Positions 31,249 to 42,740 of a stretch of DNA of 64,000 nucleotides are shown piece by piece. Under the pieces are notes generated by a model that was not told the DNA's origin, searched no databases, and saw only the letters and a program-made list of their open reading frames with translations. Numbering within the stretch: position 1 is the first letter of the stretch; each line of letters opens with the position of its first letter. The translations under genes were made by a program, and so were the position numbers. This DNA is from Rhynchopus euleeides (taxonomy: Eukaryota > Euglenozoa > Diplonemea > Diplonemida > Diplonemidae): positions 62,001 through 126,000 of the forward strand of contig OY723254.1 in assembly GCA_963210315.1 (NCBI GenBank), in the 5' to 3' direction.

Positions 31249-32850
31249 CTACACAATGTTGAAACCGGCCCGGGTGCTCCTCACACCCACGAGCATCTCC
31301 TCTGCGGGCACGCAATCGGAGCCGCACGACGCTCGCCGCGACAGCTCGTCCGCCGGCATCACCGCGGTGCTGATCCACCTGGACAGCACCGCCCCACCCG
31401 TGGCGTCGACTGTCTCGAAAACGTCGGACAGGACGTCGTTCCCCACCCGAAGCGCACAGTGGCCCTTTGCGAAGCAAGCCACCGCTGCGGCGTTGTCCCC
31501 GAACAACAGCACGCTCCGCGCCCCTCCGAGTATAGCATCCCGGAGGCCCCACGCCGCAGCACGCACCTCCAGCATGAAGATGTCCTCCGCGCGGCGCCAC
31601 ACACCCCACCTGCGGGAGGCCGTACGACTGCCCGCCCGCACAACCACGATCCCCCAGCCCTCCAGCGACGCGTCGGTGTACACCACTGCGTCGAACAGTG
31701 ATGCGGCCCCCACTCGCCGCCTCGGGAGAAGCCAGTCGTCGACCAGGAGGTGGGTGGACCGAAAATCGGACAGGTCCCGTCTCGCCCCAGCCGAGAGGGT
31801 CACCATCGACTCCCAGCCCACCCGGTCCTGCGACACCTCCCTCCCCATCAGCGACAGCCACGCGAGCAGGTCCCCGAAGCCGCACAACCTCCCTTGGGTC
31901 GCGTGCAGCACCCACACCAAGGAACCCACCGCGCGCCACGCTGTCCGCAGGAGGACACTCTCGGCCGACACGCACACATCGACCAAAGCTGCCGCCTTCC
32001 TCCTCCACTCTGTTGGCAGTCGCAGACGTTTCCCCTGCAGATCCCACTCGACACCTGCGTAGGTGATGGTTGTCGAGGGGGTCAGCACACACTTCCCCTC
32101 GTTCACCTGCACGCCCGCCTGTCGGATCCGCTCCATCAGCCAATCACACCTCTCCCGCGCCTCCGCCTCGGATGCGCCCACCACGACAATATCGTCTAGC
32201 CATGCGGCCCCGTCAGACCCCAGTAGATCCCCCAGCAAGATCTCGCTTGTCGTCTGCGCCACCACGGGTGCCCACGACCAGCCCATCGGGAGGCGGGCCG
32301 TCTCGTAGACGCGGCCCCCCTGTCTGACGCAGAAAAACGACCTGATCTCGGGGTGCAGCACGAACTGCCAGAAAAACCCCCGGAAGTCGACCTTCACCGC
32401 GTGCGTAGCGCTACCGCCCAACATCAACTCCGTCAGCTCTGCGGGAGATGGCAAGGAGAACTTGTGTGGCACGTCCATCGCCTCGTTCACCGGCCTGCAA
32501 TCCAGTACGAGACGATTCACCCCCGGCACCGACTTCCCCACGAAAAAAGCCCGCACTGCCCCGTGCATCGGGCTCGTCCGCCTCTTCGTCACCAACACCC
32601 CGCCCTCCGTACACTGGCTCACCATCCTCGCGGGTAGGCGCGACACAGGACCTGGCTTTGGTACCGAACCCTTCACATGTGACCGGAACGTCGCCGGGCT
32701 GTCCACCATACCCAGCACCGCCGCCTTGCCTGGTTCCGCCATGTCGCGCAGCACTTCGAGGTTGACCTTTCCGGATGGGAACTCATCCAGCCGCTGCACC
32801 AATTCGCGCTGTGACCCAAGCCCCCCGAACTCGCGCATAGCCGCTCGCAC
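31249..32850 (-). CDS. Reverse transcriptase / RNase H of the VIPER-like element
   Basis: The polymerase core shows the DIRS/LTR-type reverse transcriptase blocks (VLDCRPVNEAM, AVKVDFRGFFWQF, LPMGWSWAP, AAWLDDIVVVG), followed by an RNase H-like domain (YTDASLEGWG, FMLEVRAAAW, LLFGDNAAAV). It would copy the element RNA into DNA. It is the last frame of the element in the direction of transcription. Confidence 0.88.
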   Translation of the reverse strand: MRAAMREFGGLGSQRELVQRLDEFPSGKVNLEVLRDMAEPGKAAVLGMVDSPATFRSHVKGSVPKPGPVSRLPARMVSQCTEGGVLVTKRRTSPMHGAVRAFFVGKSVPGVNRLVLDCRPVNEAMDVPHKFSLPSPAELTELMLGGSATHAVKVDFRGFFWQFVLHPEIRSFFCVRQGGRVYETARLPMGWSWAPVVAQTTSEILLGDLLGSDGAAWLDDIVVVGASEAEARERCDWLMERIRQAGVQVNEGKCVLTPSTTITYAGVEWDLQGKRLRLPTEWRRKAAALVDVCVSAESVLLRTAWRAVGSLVWVLHATQGRLCGFGDLLAWLSLMGREVSQDRVGWESMVTLSAGARRDLSDFRSTHLLVDDWLLPRRRVGAASLFDAVVYTDASLEGWGIVVVRAGSRTASRRWGVWRRAEDIFMLEVRAAAWGLRDAILGGARSVLLFGDNAAAVACFAKGHCALRVGNDVLSDVFETVDATGGAVLSRWISTAVMPADELSRRASCGSDCVPAEEMLVGVRSTRAGFNIV

Positions 32851-32983
32851 ACCGGGGGGGATGCGGACACGTCCACCTCCACGTCCTCCGGGGGGTCGGC
32901 CGGGTCGTACTTCCGCCCGCAGCCCAACGATCCGAACCGCAGAGCGTCGACCAGCACGTCGAGCCGCCCCTCCGGGGTCTCGG

Positions 32984-34060
32984 CTACGCCTGCAGCCGGG
33001 CTGTCGCCCTCGCGACCTGCTCCCGCCACCGGGGGTTCGTGGACCGCATGTATATGCGGGTCGTCTCCCCTTTTTTGTGGCGGAGGAGCTTCTTTATCTC
33101 CTTCTGAGAAGCTCCTCCCGCCTCTACCTCCTGAGCTGCGCCCCGTCGCACCGAATGCAGCCACGACCCCTTCGGCATGGCCCCCTTCAGGACTCGCTTC
33201 AGCCGGGCGTAGTCCTCCGCCGTCGAGCAGAACAGGGGTGCCGCTGGGCCTCCGTCCCCGTGCACCAACCTCGCCCACCGTACGGCGATCGCCGTCACCG
33301 GACCCGCCGCTGCAAACGACGGGGGCTTCCATCCCCTTTGGCCTTTCCCCTTCAGCACCACCTCGAGGGAGGTCTCTCCGGCGTCGTCCGGCCCGCCGTC
33401 TCCTCGCCTCACGGGACCGCCGTCCTCGCCCACGCCGCGGACCTCTGCCAGGTCCGCCACGCTCAGGAACCGCAGGTCTGACACCCGTGCACTCGTCACC
33501 CACGTCAGCGCGAGCAGCGCCTCCGCAGCGTGCTCCTCCGCCTCGTCCAGCTTCCGCAGCGCGTCCCGCAGCTGCGGCGTAGCTATGGGGGGGGCCTGGC
33601 GGGGGCGAATGAGGGGGGCGTACCGCTGCAGCGTCTTGCGCGCGGCCAGGAACCGCCTCGTCCGTACCCCCTTCACGCCCCTGACGTGAAGCCCCTTCAC
33701 CAGTTTTCCGGCGTAATCGCCGACGGTGCCCGGAGACGCCCCGTTCAACCGGCTCCACAGGAACTTCACGGCTGCCTCGTCGACCGGCAGACCCCTCCCC
33801 TCGACCCCGTGCCAGAAATCCACGAAAGCGTCGGTGATCCGCTCCCGCTCCGCGGCCGCCCTTCCGGTGACCTCGAAGGTGTGTGCCATTTCCCATGGCA
33901 CCTCGCGCTGCAGCGCTCGCCCCAGCTCCTTCCCGTCGCGGATGAGGAACAGGCGGTGGTCGATAGCCTCCCTCTCGCGCGCCGTCAGCTTCCGGGCCCC
34001 CCTTGCTCGGCTCGCCTCGACCTTTGTACCGAGCCTCGGGCGCACACTCGACCCCACGGC
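32984..34060 (-). CDS. Tyrosine recombinase of the VIPER-like element
   Basis: C-terminal catalytic part has the family residues: Arg in TSARVSDLRF, HSVRRGAAQEV (H-x-x-R) and the final RIYM tyrosine after RHKKGE. This enzyme replaces the integrase of LTR elements. Its frame overlaps the end of the gag-like frame on its 5' side, and the exact start is not determined. Confidence 0.88.
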   Translation of the reverse strand, partial: AVGSSVRPRLGTKVEASRARGARKLTAREREAIDHRLFLIRDGKELGRALQREVPWEMAHTFEVTGRAAAERERITDAFVDFWHGVEGRGLPVDEAAVKFLWSRLNGASPGTVGDYAGKLVKGLHVRGVKGVRTRRFLAARKTLQRYAPLIRPRQAPPIATPQLRDALRKLDEAEEHAAEALLALTWVTSARVSDLRFLSVADLAEVRGVGEDGGPVRRGDGGPDDAGETSLEVVLKGKGQRGWKPPSFAAAGPVTAIAVRWARLVHGDGGPAAPLFCSTAEDYARLKRVLKGAMPKGSWLHSVRRGAAQEVEAGGASQKEIKKLLRHKKGETTRIYMRSTNPRWREQVARATARLQA

Positions 34061-34167
34061 TTCTCCTGCCGTAGTTCGCGCCCGCCACCTCACACACGGG
34101 CGGCTCTTCGCGCCGCCGCCCAGACGCCCCCCCGACCGCGCCCTCGCGGGGGAGAGGGGCCTGCCCC

Positions 34168-35361
34168 TTACCGGCGCCCCCTCCCCCGCGCGTCGTTTTT
34201 TGGGCGCGCGGTGGGTGGAGGCGAACGAAAACGCGTAGCGCTCCCTGGCCGTCGGCCCGTCGCCCCACCCCCTACTCCTCCGCCGCTCCGCGGGGCGGCA
34301 GCCCTCGCCGCGTCCAGCGCCCCGCGGTGCCTCGAGGACAGCACATCCCCTGCCGACAGCTTGTCCCGGAAAGCGTGTGCCGGAGCCACCCCCGACGAGT
34401 CCCGCACCTTCCAGAACCACAGTGCGTCGTGGGCCTCTCGGAGCGACCGACCGATGTCCCGTGAGGGGAGCAGCGCCGCCTCCACGACCCGAAGCAGCTG
34501 TTCCACAGCGTCCCGGGCATCGCACTTCCCCGGGGGGAGGAACTCCTCACGCAGCCTCTGCATGAGGATGTACCGGCGGGTGGTGTCTGTCGCAAAAAAG
34601 ACCCACTCCTCCGGATCGTGGAGTACCTTCCGCAGGTCCTCGTCCACCTCCTCATCCTCCTCGTCGTAGTCCTCCGCCTCCTCATCGAGGCGGCGGAGCT
34701 CCTCCCGCAGCCGCCGGAGGCGATCCTGTTTCGCGGAGCATGCTGTCCTCGCGTCCTTCGCCGCCCCCCGGGCCTCCTTCCTGCTACGTGCCTCCGCGAG
34801 CTTCCTCACCAGCTCCGCCTCCTCCGCGTCCTCCCGAGGCAGCGACTGCGCCCGCTGGACGGGGTCGGCGGAGGCCCGAATCGGAGGGCTGGTAGGCGGC
34901 GGTTGGCTCCCCTCCCGTGCCTGGGGCTGGCTCGCCGAGCGGGGTGCGCCCCGCAGCCGGATGGCGGCCAGGCCCCCCAGCGCCTGTGCCGCCAGGTGCA
35001 GGGAGGCGACCTGCCTCTCCACCCTCATATCCGCCCAGTCGCTCAGCTCACCCCCGACCAGGCGCACCATCGCCTCGGGGATGAGACCCTCTGGGACGGG
35101 GTTGTTCCCCAACCTCACCGCTTCACCGTGGAGCGCTCGCACCGTCTCCTGCATCGACCTATAGCCCACATTTGCCTTGGTGCCCAGCACCGCTGCCATC
35201 GCCGCCTCCACCCCCAGCTTCTCCATGAAGCCTACCGCGAGGGGGGTGAAGGTGTAGCGCCCCTCTATGGGGCGCTGGAGGATGGCCCGGAGATCAGCGG
35301 GCATCGCCACCTCGACGGAAGAGGCGGAACCCTCCCTTGGGGAGTCGACAATGTCGGTCAT
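34168..35361 (-). CDS. Gag-like protein of the VIPER-like element
   Basis: Frame of 397 residues from ATG 35361. An N-terminal helical part (residues about 1-130) is followed by a charged, Glu/Arg-rich coiled-coil-like region and a Pro/Arg-rich end. No zinc knuckle is evident. Position before the recombinase supports a gag-like role; similarity to known gags is not visible by eye. Confidence 0.65.
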   Translation of the reverse strand: MTDIVDSPREGSASSVEVAMPADLRAILQRPIEGRYTFTPLAVGFMEKLGVEAAMAAVLGTKANVGYRSMQETVRALHGEAVRLGNNPVPEGLIPEAMVRLVGGELSDWADMRVERQVASLHLAAQALGGLAAIRLRGAPRSASQPQAREGSQPPPTSPPIRASADPVQRAQSLPREDAEEAELVRKLAEARSRKEARGAAKDARTACSAKQDRLRRLREELRRLDEEAEDYDEEDEEVDEDLRKVLHDPEEWVFFATDTTRRYILMQRLREEFLPPGKCDARDAVEQLLRVVEAALLPSRDIGRSLREAHDALWFWKVRDSSGVAPAHAFRDKLSAGDVLSSRHRGALDAARAAAPRSGGGVGGGATGRRPGSATRFRSPPPTARPKNDARGRGRR

Positions 35362-35428
35362 CGGTGCAGGTTGATCGGCTCTGTGCTACAAGCGCGGACT
35401 CACTCGACGAAGAGGGTGTCGCGGCCGT

Positions 35429-35660
35429 GTGGGGAACCAAAAACCTGATGAAGGAGGTCCGTGTGTAGTGCCCAAACACGCCGTGACAGCCTCGCCAACC
35501 TGGCCAATTCAGCCAGTGGGGTATCTGCCTGGAACACAAAAAACGCTCAGAACACCAAAGGAAACTGCACGTCTTCTTTGGAATCCCCCTAAGCGGGGCA
35601 AAGCCCCTTCACTAAAGTGCTTAGTAAGGTGGGGTGGGGTGGGGTGGGGTGGGGTGGGTG
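35429..35660 (+). repeat. Element repeat B copy 3 plus GGGGT array
   Basis: B at 35429-35628 followed by about six GGGGT units, preceded by a partial A (35376-35428). This is the 5' side of the element in its own orientation. Confidence 0.85.
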
Positions 35661-36792
35661 CACGGGGGGTTGGCTGTTTCCAGGCGGCCCCCACATGCAA
35701 CCTGGCTGCAGGGGGGAGGTGGGGGAGGGGGGAGCGTGCGTAGTTCTGAACACGCCCCGCACCCCCTCCCCCCCGTCACTTTGCACGCAAGCATCAGTAT
35801 ATATTTTTATCTTCACGATGCATAAGCCTCTCACGCACAGAACCAAAAGACGGGTGGGGGGCGCCTGGGAGGGTCTCCTCTCGCTCTAAGATGCAGCAAA
35901 GCGAACCCAGCCCTGACAAGATAAGGGGCGTCACTAAGCTCCCTCCACCGGCACAGTTTGACACAGAGATGGGATGTTTTTCCCGTGGGCACCCCCCGTC
36001 GTAGAACTGAAGACACCTCGACAAGGCAGTGTCCCTTCACTGGGGGTGGGGGTCGTGCCTGACTGGGCCCAGAATCGTTCAAAACCCCGCGGCGATCTCC
36101 CTTCTCATTCTATCCAGGGGGCCATCGGGGGGGGGGGTGGGAGTGGGGCTGGGTTATCGAGTGGGTCGGGGGGTTCCAGTAATATCAGAAACAATGCACG
36201 GCAATATTCATCATTTCAGTCACCAAAATAGCTCATTTTTTCTTTTGCGGCATTCATTCTTCAGCCCGGGAGGGGGTGTTCGTTGCGTGGGGGTATTGCC
36301 TTCGGGGCGCCTCTGTGGAGAGGAGGGTGCACGGGGTGCTTGAGCTGGGATGGTGTCATGTGCCTGCCGGCAAAAGACGTCCTGATGTGTCTTTTTTTTC
36401 CTGCAAAAAAAAATACCAGCATGCGCCTTTGATTCGCCGGCGTGTCTGTCTTTTTTTGCCTGTCTGGCAGATTCTCGTCTGCCTGGCAGAAATACAAAAA
36501 AAATCGTTCAAAATACCCAAGTGATGCCCAACCCCAGCCCGACGACTGGGATTATTATAAGCAACAAAAGGGAGTCCTCGGCGGGAGCATAAATCATGTT
36601 GAGTAACAGAAACCATTTGGGAGGGGTATTCACTCTGGGCGTGACACTCAAAGGCGATCCCCCACCTCATGCGGGACGCCAGGCAGAGGCTCTGCCACAC
36701 ACAGAGAGAAGGGCAAAAAGGCTGTCTAATAAAGCATAAGAGAAGCTGGGGCTAACAGAAACGTGGGTTGGTGTGGATTGCGATGTTGGGGG
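35661..36792. other. Intergenic, no gene seen
   Basis: About 1.1 kb right of the retroelement. Short G-runs and AT-rich parts, no recognised gene. Confidence 0.45.
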
Positions 36793-36886
36793 CCTCCGCT
36801 CTGTGTACAACTGTGCCAGCTTGCCTCCTCTATTGCGAGGGGACTCACTGGTCTGCACTACAGAGCGAAGACCCCCGTTGTGTCTG
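36793..36886. repeat. Dispersed inverted-repeat family Y, copy 1
   Basis: Left end GGGGGCCTCCGCTCTGTGT, right end CTACAGAGCGAAGACCCCC, about 90 bp apart, able to fold into a hairpin. TGTGCCAGCTTGCC follows the left end, as in copy 3. Confidence 0.65.
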
Positions 36887-37207
36887 TTTGCAAGGGCAAA
36901 GCCACATCACAGGTGAGGCCGCGTGGTACCGCCGGGAGTGCATGCCAGCAGGGGGCGGTGTGTTTTGTTACGGACCCCTCCTGTGGGGGGTGGGTGGGGT
37001 GGGGCGTGGCCTTCGCTCTTTCCGGCAGTATTTTCAGCAGTGTTTTTTTATGACAAGCTTCTTTCCTGCGAATTTCGATCCCACAACAAAGAGGGGGGGG
37101 GTTGATTGTCGAAAGTAGCGTATTTGCTCTCACAACAAAGAGGGGGGGGGGGATCGGCACAAAATACAGCGGCAGCCAGGCAGGCGCGCTCCTCGCGGGC
37201 CCTCCTC
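36887..37207. other. Spacer between family Y copies
   Basis: About 320 bp with two ACAACAAAGAGGGGGGGG blocks 50 bp apart (37082 and 37132). No gene. Confidence 0.4.
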
Positions 37208-37400
37208 GCAAATAGGTATTGTGGGCCTCCGCTCAGAAGTAGCGTATCGGTTGTCGTGCGATAGTCTTTGTGGACTGTACGATGCGGGTCCGCTAATCCA
37301 ACATAGCCAATGTTCAGAAGCGCAGAAACGTGGAAGCGCCTCACAAAACAAAAGGAGACAAACTGAGACTGTTTTGACACAGAGCGGAGGCCCCCAGGGA
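37208..37400. repeat. Dispersed inverted-repeat family Y, copy 2
   Basis: Ends GTGGGCCTCCGCTC and GAGCGGAGGCCCCC bracket about 190 bp. Inside, GGTCCGCTAATCCAACAT recurs at about 59360-59377, showing that internal parts of this family are dispersed as well. Confidence 0.65.
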
Positions 37401-38871
37401 TTGCCAGCATGACTCTAAGGGTCTTGCAGCATGTTCCTGGAACACACGGGGCCCACACACAGGGGGCGTGTTTCAACGTAATAAACAACACCATGTCCAG
37501 TTTGCACCAGAGAGTACGACATGAAGTGACACCCAAGGGGCGGCCTGGCATAACTAATACTTTGGGCAGCCCGAATATCACTGTTTACCAGGCTCTGGGC
37601 TGAGGCGTGTGGAATTAAAAAAGAAATTCGTTTTTCATTCGATTGTTCTTCAAGTTGTTTACTTCGTTTTTTTTCTTCACAAAATACCATCCTTTCCGTT
37701 TGCTTCGCTCACTCGCTACAGGGAAACATGAAGGGAAAAGAACCTTGTTGTTTTGTTGACCGCTTCCACCAACCAAAAAAACAACGCATCGCCAGCACAC
37801 CACGGCTTGTGGGCAGCTCCCCCGCAACCCTATAGGGCTGGAAGGTGCACTTTGTTTCAGTTTCAGGACTTCACCGCCCTGCCCCTCGGGATTCTGTTTC
37901 GCAGTACTCCCAGCCAGGTCGTACATATTGCAGAATCCGGGTGGGGCGTGGTTGGGGGGAGGGGGGGGTGCTGAACGTTCCACAATTAAATCGAACAGTA
38001 ATCAGCATCCACTTCTCCAGAAATGTAAGCTGTGGTTAAGACCTTGGGTGTGGAGCTGTTCTGGGGGTGATGAGGTGATAGCCTCTTTCTATCACTCACG
38101 GGTGGGCGTGGGTGAGTGGGCGGCGGCACCCACAGCGGGGATCCACAAAGAGTAGATCCCTCGGTGTTGTTCCACACCCTCCGAAAGCTTCGCTGACCAG
38201 GCCTCTCTCTCTCTTGCTTGGTTTCGTTATGCGTTTCCGCTTCCACGCCCACTCGCCTGTGTGAAGGCGAGGTGAGTGAGAGTGGGTCCTGACAAGCGAC
38301 GCTTTCCCTCCCACACCCCACTGAGTGCCTAAGAAAAATATTCGCGGGTGGGGGGTGAGGGTGGACGGGGAAGGTGTGGTTTGGAATCGCGAGAGAGTTT
38401 GAGTGACACGGAGGGGGTGGGTCGGTATCCTGTGTATTCTGCATGGGGAGGGTCTGGGGAGGGGGCAATGGTTTCAGCCGCATGTCACAGCGAAGAACAG
38501 CCCTGACGTGGCGTCAGGGCTGTTCCTTCATTGGCACCATACTGAAAAGGACTGCTCGTGGAGGTCCTGGGGTGGGGGTCATGGAAACAGGGCAATGTGT
38601 GTGCCCTGTTGACGCCCCCCCACATTCATTCGATATCAAACTGTGCGAGGTGTGTTTGTGACACGTACCAAATCGCAATCAGATGCTCTTTTATCACTCA
38701 CTGGCGCTTCTCTGAGACAGACGGGGAGAGGGGTTCCGCTGGCCTATACAAATCGGCCAGCCAGGCGCATCAGACTCGCCAAATGGGCTGGGCTGGGACG
38801 GCAAACACGGGTGATGGGAATGGAGTAAGAAGAGGATTGGTAACACCAGAGGAGGAGTGTAGGAAAATTTC
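37401..38871. other. Intergenic, no gene seen
   Basis: About 1.5 kb. Near 38498-38525 an inverted repeat (AACAGCCCTGACG / CGTCAGGGCTGTT) makes a perfect short hairpin, which could be a transcriptional or processing structure. No gene recognised. Confidence 0.45.
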
Positions 38872-39050
38872 GGAGGGTGCCTCCGATCTGTGTCGAAAAC
38901 CGTGCCAGTTTGCCCCCCCCCCCCCTCACAAGCAAGCTTGATCTGTCCGGGTGTCCAGTGTCCCGTTGACGCCCCTCACCTTGCAAGCAGGTTCGAGGCC
39001 CCATTTTTCTGCGAGGCGACACTTTTCTGCACTACAGAGCGAAGGCCCCC
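38872..39050. repeat. Dispersed inverted-repeat family Y, copy 3
   Basis: Ends GTGCCTCCGATCTGTGTC and CTACAGAGCGAAGGCCCCC. Internal TGCCAGTTTGCC and a C-run. Diverged from copy 1 but with the same right-end phrase CTGCACTACAGAGCGAAG. Confidence 0.65.
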
Positions 39051-39254
39051 TCTTTGTTACTATTTTTTTTGTTTCTTGACGTGCTGACGGCCTCCAGCCT
39101 GACATGCATGGAGACGACCCGGAGAGGAGTGCTGGTAACATATCTCTTTTTCCTTCTGAGCTTATTGTGTTCTCACAGGCCTGTCGCTAACTTTTCGATT
39201 TTGGAGATTTGGTGGGTTGACGCTCCTGTTTTGGGGGGGGATCAGGGGGGAAAA

Positions 39255-39740
39255 CACTAGGGGTCAATTTTTCTCGCGCGCGCTTCGCGCGCGCTCGTGT
39301 TGTTGCCAAATTTTCCCATCGGTGGACCACTAGGTGGGCACGGTGTGAGGCGCTGGGTTCCTTCCGTGGTTCCTCTCCCGCTCGCGCCGTCGGGTGCCGG
39401 AGGAAACCAAAAAATGGCTTTCGGGACCATGATTTCGACGCTGCCCCCTGATATGCCACGGCCGTCAAAGCGCAAGGACTTGGTTACTAGACGGGCACGC
39501 GAGATAGGGGGGCTGGGGGGCAGAGCCCCCCAGCCGCCGGAGGCCACGGTAGTGAACATCTGTTCATTGTGGGCGTACAGATTCTGTGTGAGTTGGCTGT
39601 GTCCCCCTGAGGCGACTGGAGTGGTTGGATTCCCTGACCCGGTGGGAATCGAATGACTTGAGTACGAGACACACGCCACAGGGGGGTCTGGGGGGCGGAG
39701 CCCCCCAGCCGCCGGAGGCCACGGTAGTGATCATCTGTTC
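39255..39740 (-). repeat. Repeat family Z, inverted copy plus second core
   Basis: Read on the minus strand it has GTGGCCTCCGGCGGCTGGGG, hairpin GGGGGGCTCCGCCCCCC (twice, about 170 bp apart), then hairpin GCGCGCGAAGCGCGC near 39275. The piece between the two cores contains a TTCGATTCCC block like a Pol III B-box. A very similar two-core unit lies at 51016-51248. Confidence 0.7.
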
Positions 39741-39769
39741 CTGCAAAACCATACTCTCTTCGACGTCGA

Positions 39770-40030
39770 CCCAGTGAAAGTGGGTTGACGCTTGGTCGAC
39801 GCTTGGTGAGCGTCGACCCAGTGTAACCGGGTCAACGCTAGGTTAGCGTCGACCCAGTGTAATAAATGGGTTGACGCTTGGTCCAGGCTTGAATGGCAAC
39901 CCAGTTCCACTGGGTCGACGCTCCAAGCCTCGACCAAGCGTCAACCCAGTCCACTGGGTCGACGCTGGGTCGACGCTTTTTTATGGGGGGGGAAACCCAA
40001 AATCACTGGGTCGACGGTCGACGCTTAGCG
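39770..40030. repeat. GTCGACGCT-rich inverted repeat cluster
   Basis: About a dozen copies of GTCGACGCT or GTTGACGCT, in both orientations and mostly next to CACTGGGT or ACCCAGTG, within 260 bp. Adjacent opposite copies can form hairpins. Confidence 0.75.
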
Positions 40031-40074
40031 ACATGCCTGGTGTTCTCATCCCCCTTGGTGGGGGGGGGGGGGGG

Positions 40075-41228
40075 TAGGGGGGGTCAAATGCCACCCTTTT
40101 ACGTGGACAAACACGATTTTTCAAAAAACCGGCGCAGAGGCCCCAAAGCCCCCGTAAACCCTCCAAACCCCCCCAGATCGGTCCGGAAACCCATCGAACC
40201 CCACTTTTCCACCATTCCGGGCACCTCAGGTGCCCGAATTGGGGTACCTAAATTTTGTGCCACCGTTTGGTACCGGACAGTGCCACTGTGTGGGAGGTTG
40301 GAAAAGAAAATGCCCCAACACACCACATCTGAGGGTTGCAATGCATGTTGCTTGCCAACCACGTCATCCGGTGGGTGTCAGGCGCTATGTAGGTGGCATT
40401 AGCCAGGTCTTCGATGAGTTCTGGCTTGTATATGTACCTCCCTGCCACCATGCACCGGGAGGCTGCCTGTAGGTACGGAACAAGTCCAGATGGTCGTGTG
40501 ATTCCTGTGCAGCAGTGCTCCACAACCGGGATGTGTTGACAACGACTGTTGCAACACGAGCTGTACATTCCGGGAACACACGAAGTGCGCTGTCGTGGTA
40601 CCCATTGTGCCAGAATTGGTAGTTGCTGCGGTCTACTTTGCCTGGCCCAAGAGCACTGGTACTGAACGGTGCAATATGCGTGGCGAGGTGAATGCAACGG
40701 AAGGGCGCAAAGTCAATACAGCTCTCGGATGGCGGGTGGTGGTGCCACTAGTGTGTGACGTTCACTCGAGGATACAACGCATCACAATGAATCAGCAACC
40801 GTGGACCGAGTACAATACGCTCTCTGTGGCTGGTGTGGGGGACAAAGGCAGTGCCTGTGCCGCAGGCAGGGAGGTACATATACAAGCCAGAACACATCGA
40901 AGACCTGGCTCATGCCACCTACATAGCGCCTGACACCCACCGGATGACGTGGTTGGCAAGCAACATGCATTGCAACCCTCAGATGTGGTGTGTTGGGGCA
41001 TTTTCTTTTCCAACCTCCCACACAGTGGCACTGTCCGGTACCAAACGGTGGCACAAAATTTAGGTACCCCAATTCGGGCACCTGAGGTGCCCGGAATGGT
41101 GGAAAAGTGGGGTTCGATGGGTTTCCGGACCGATCTGGGGGGGTTTGGAGGGTTTTACGGGGGCTTTGGGGCCTCTGCGCCGGTTTTTTGAAAAATCGTG
41201 TTTGTCACCCCCATTTGACCCCCCCTAG
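40075..41228. mobile_element. Fold-back element with about 365-bp terminal inverted repeats
   Basis: The left arm (about 40076-40447) and the right arm (about 40862-41227) are near-perfect inverted copies; both run from a TAGGGGGGGTCAAATG end through CCGGCGCAGAGGCCCC, GGCACCTCAGGTGCCCG, GGTACCTAAATTTTGTGCCA to GGTACATATACAAGCCAGAA. The loop of about 410 bp has no recognisable transposase, so it is non-autonomous. G-runs lie outside both ends. Arms are about 95 percent alike by eye, so it is young or kept alike by conversion. Confidence 0.88.
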
Positions 41229-41362
41229 GGGGGGGGGGGGGGGGGCCTTCGACTTGAAGCCACCGGGAGAGAGAGAGGGAGGAGGAGGAAGAGGAAGAGG
41301 AGGAGGAATCGGATCGACAATCGATCACCGAATGACAGCGACAGCCATCAAAAAGAGAAAGT

Positions 41363-42368
<1,006 letters not shown>

Positions 42369-42419
42369 ATACCGTATACGTAAATATTATGGAACGGGCC
42401 CATTTTTGCCCGGTCCCAT

Positions 42420-42740
42420 ACATCGGGCGTTATTGCGTTACCAGTAACGGTAATACCGGTATTTTTTCGGTAAAATAACTTACCGTTAATAACGTTCCAG
42501 AACGGCCGAATAACGTTATCCGAAAATCGGTAACGTTATTTTTCCGCGTTATACCGTTATCGATAACGGTAATACCGTTATTACCGTTATCAGGAACGGT
42601 AATAACGGTAATAACGTTATCGGTAACGTTATTACCGTTATTACCGTTATCGGTAACGATAATACCGTTATCAGTAACGGTAATAACGTTATCGGTAACG
42701 TTATTACCGTTATTACCGGTAATACCGCGTTATTTTCGGT
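42420..42740. repeat. AACGTTATTACCGTTA palindromic tract
   Basis: Short palindromes built from AACGTT, TACCGGTA and CGGTAACG repeated across 320 bp at the left side of the TIR element. Only a short counterpart is kept at the right (44400-44440). Confidence 0.8.

Larger units (their letters stand above)
30077..35660 (-). mobile_element. VIPER-like tyrosine-recombinase retroelement with split repeats
   Basis: A retroelement of the tyrosine-recombinase class (DIRS/Ngaro/VIPER group), read on the minus strand. From its 5' side come a gag-like frame, a tyrosine recombinase and a reverse transcriptase with RNase H, the order described for VIPER of trypanosomatids. There are no LTRs; instead complex repeats A (about 155 bp) and B (about 200 bp) flank the coding part. 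On the plus strand the left side reads GGGGT array, A, B, GGGGT array, A, B, A; the right side reads partial A, B, GGGGT array. The near identity of the A and B copies suggests a young insertion. By eye it looks largely whole; activity is unknown. Confidence 0.85.
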
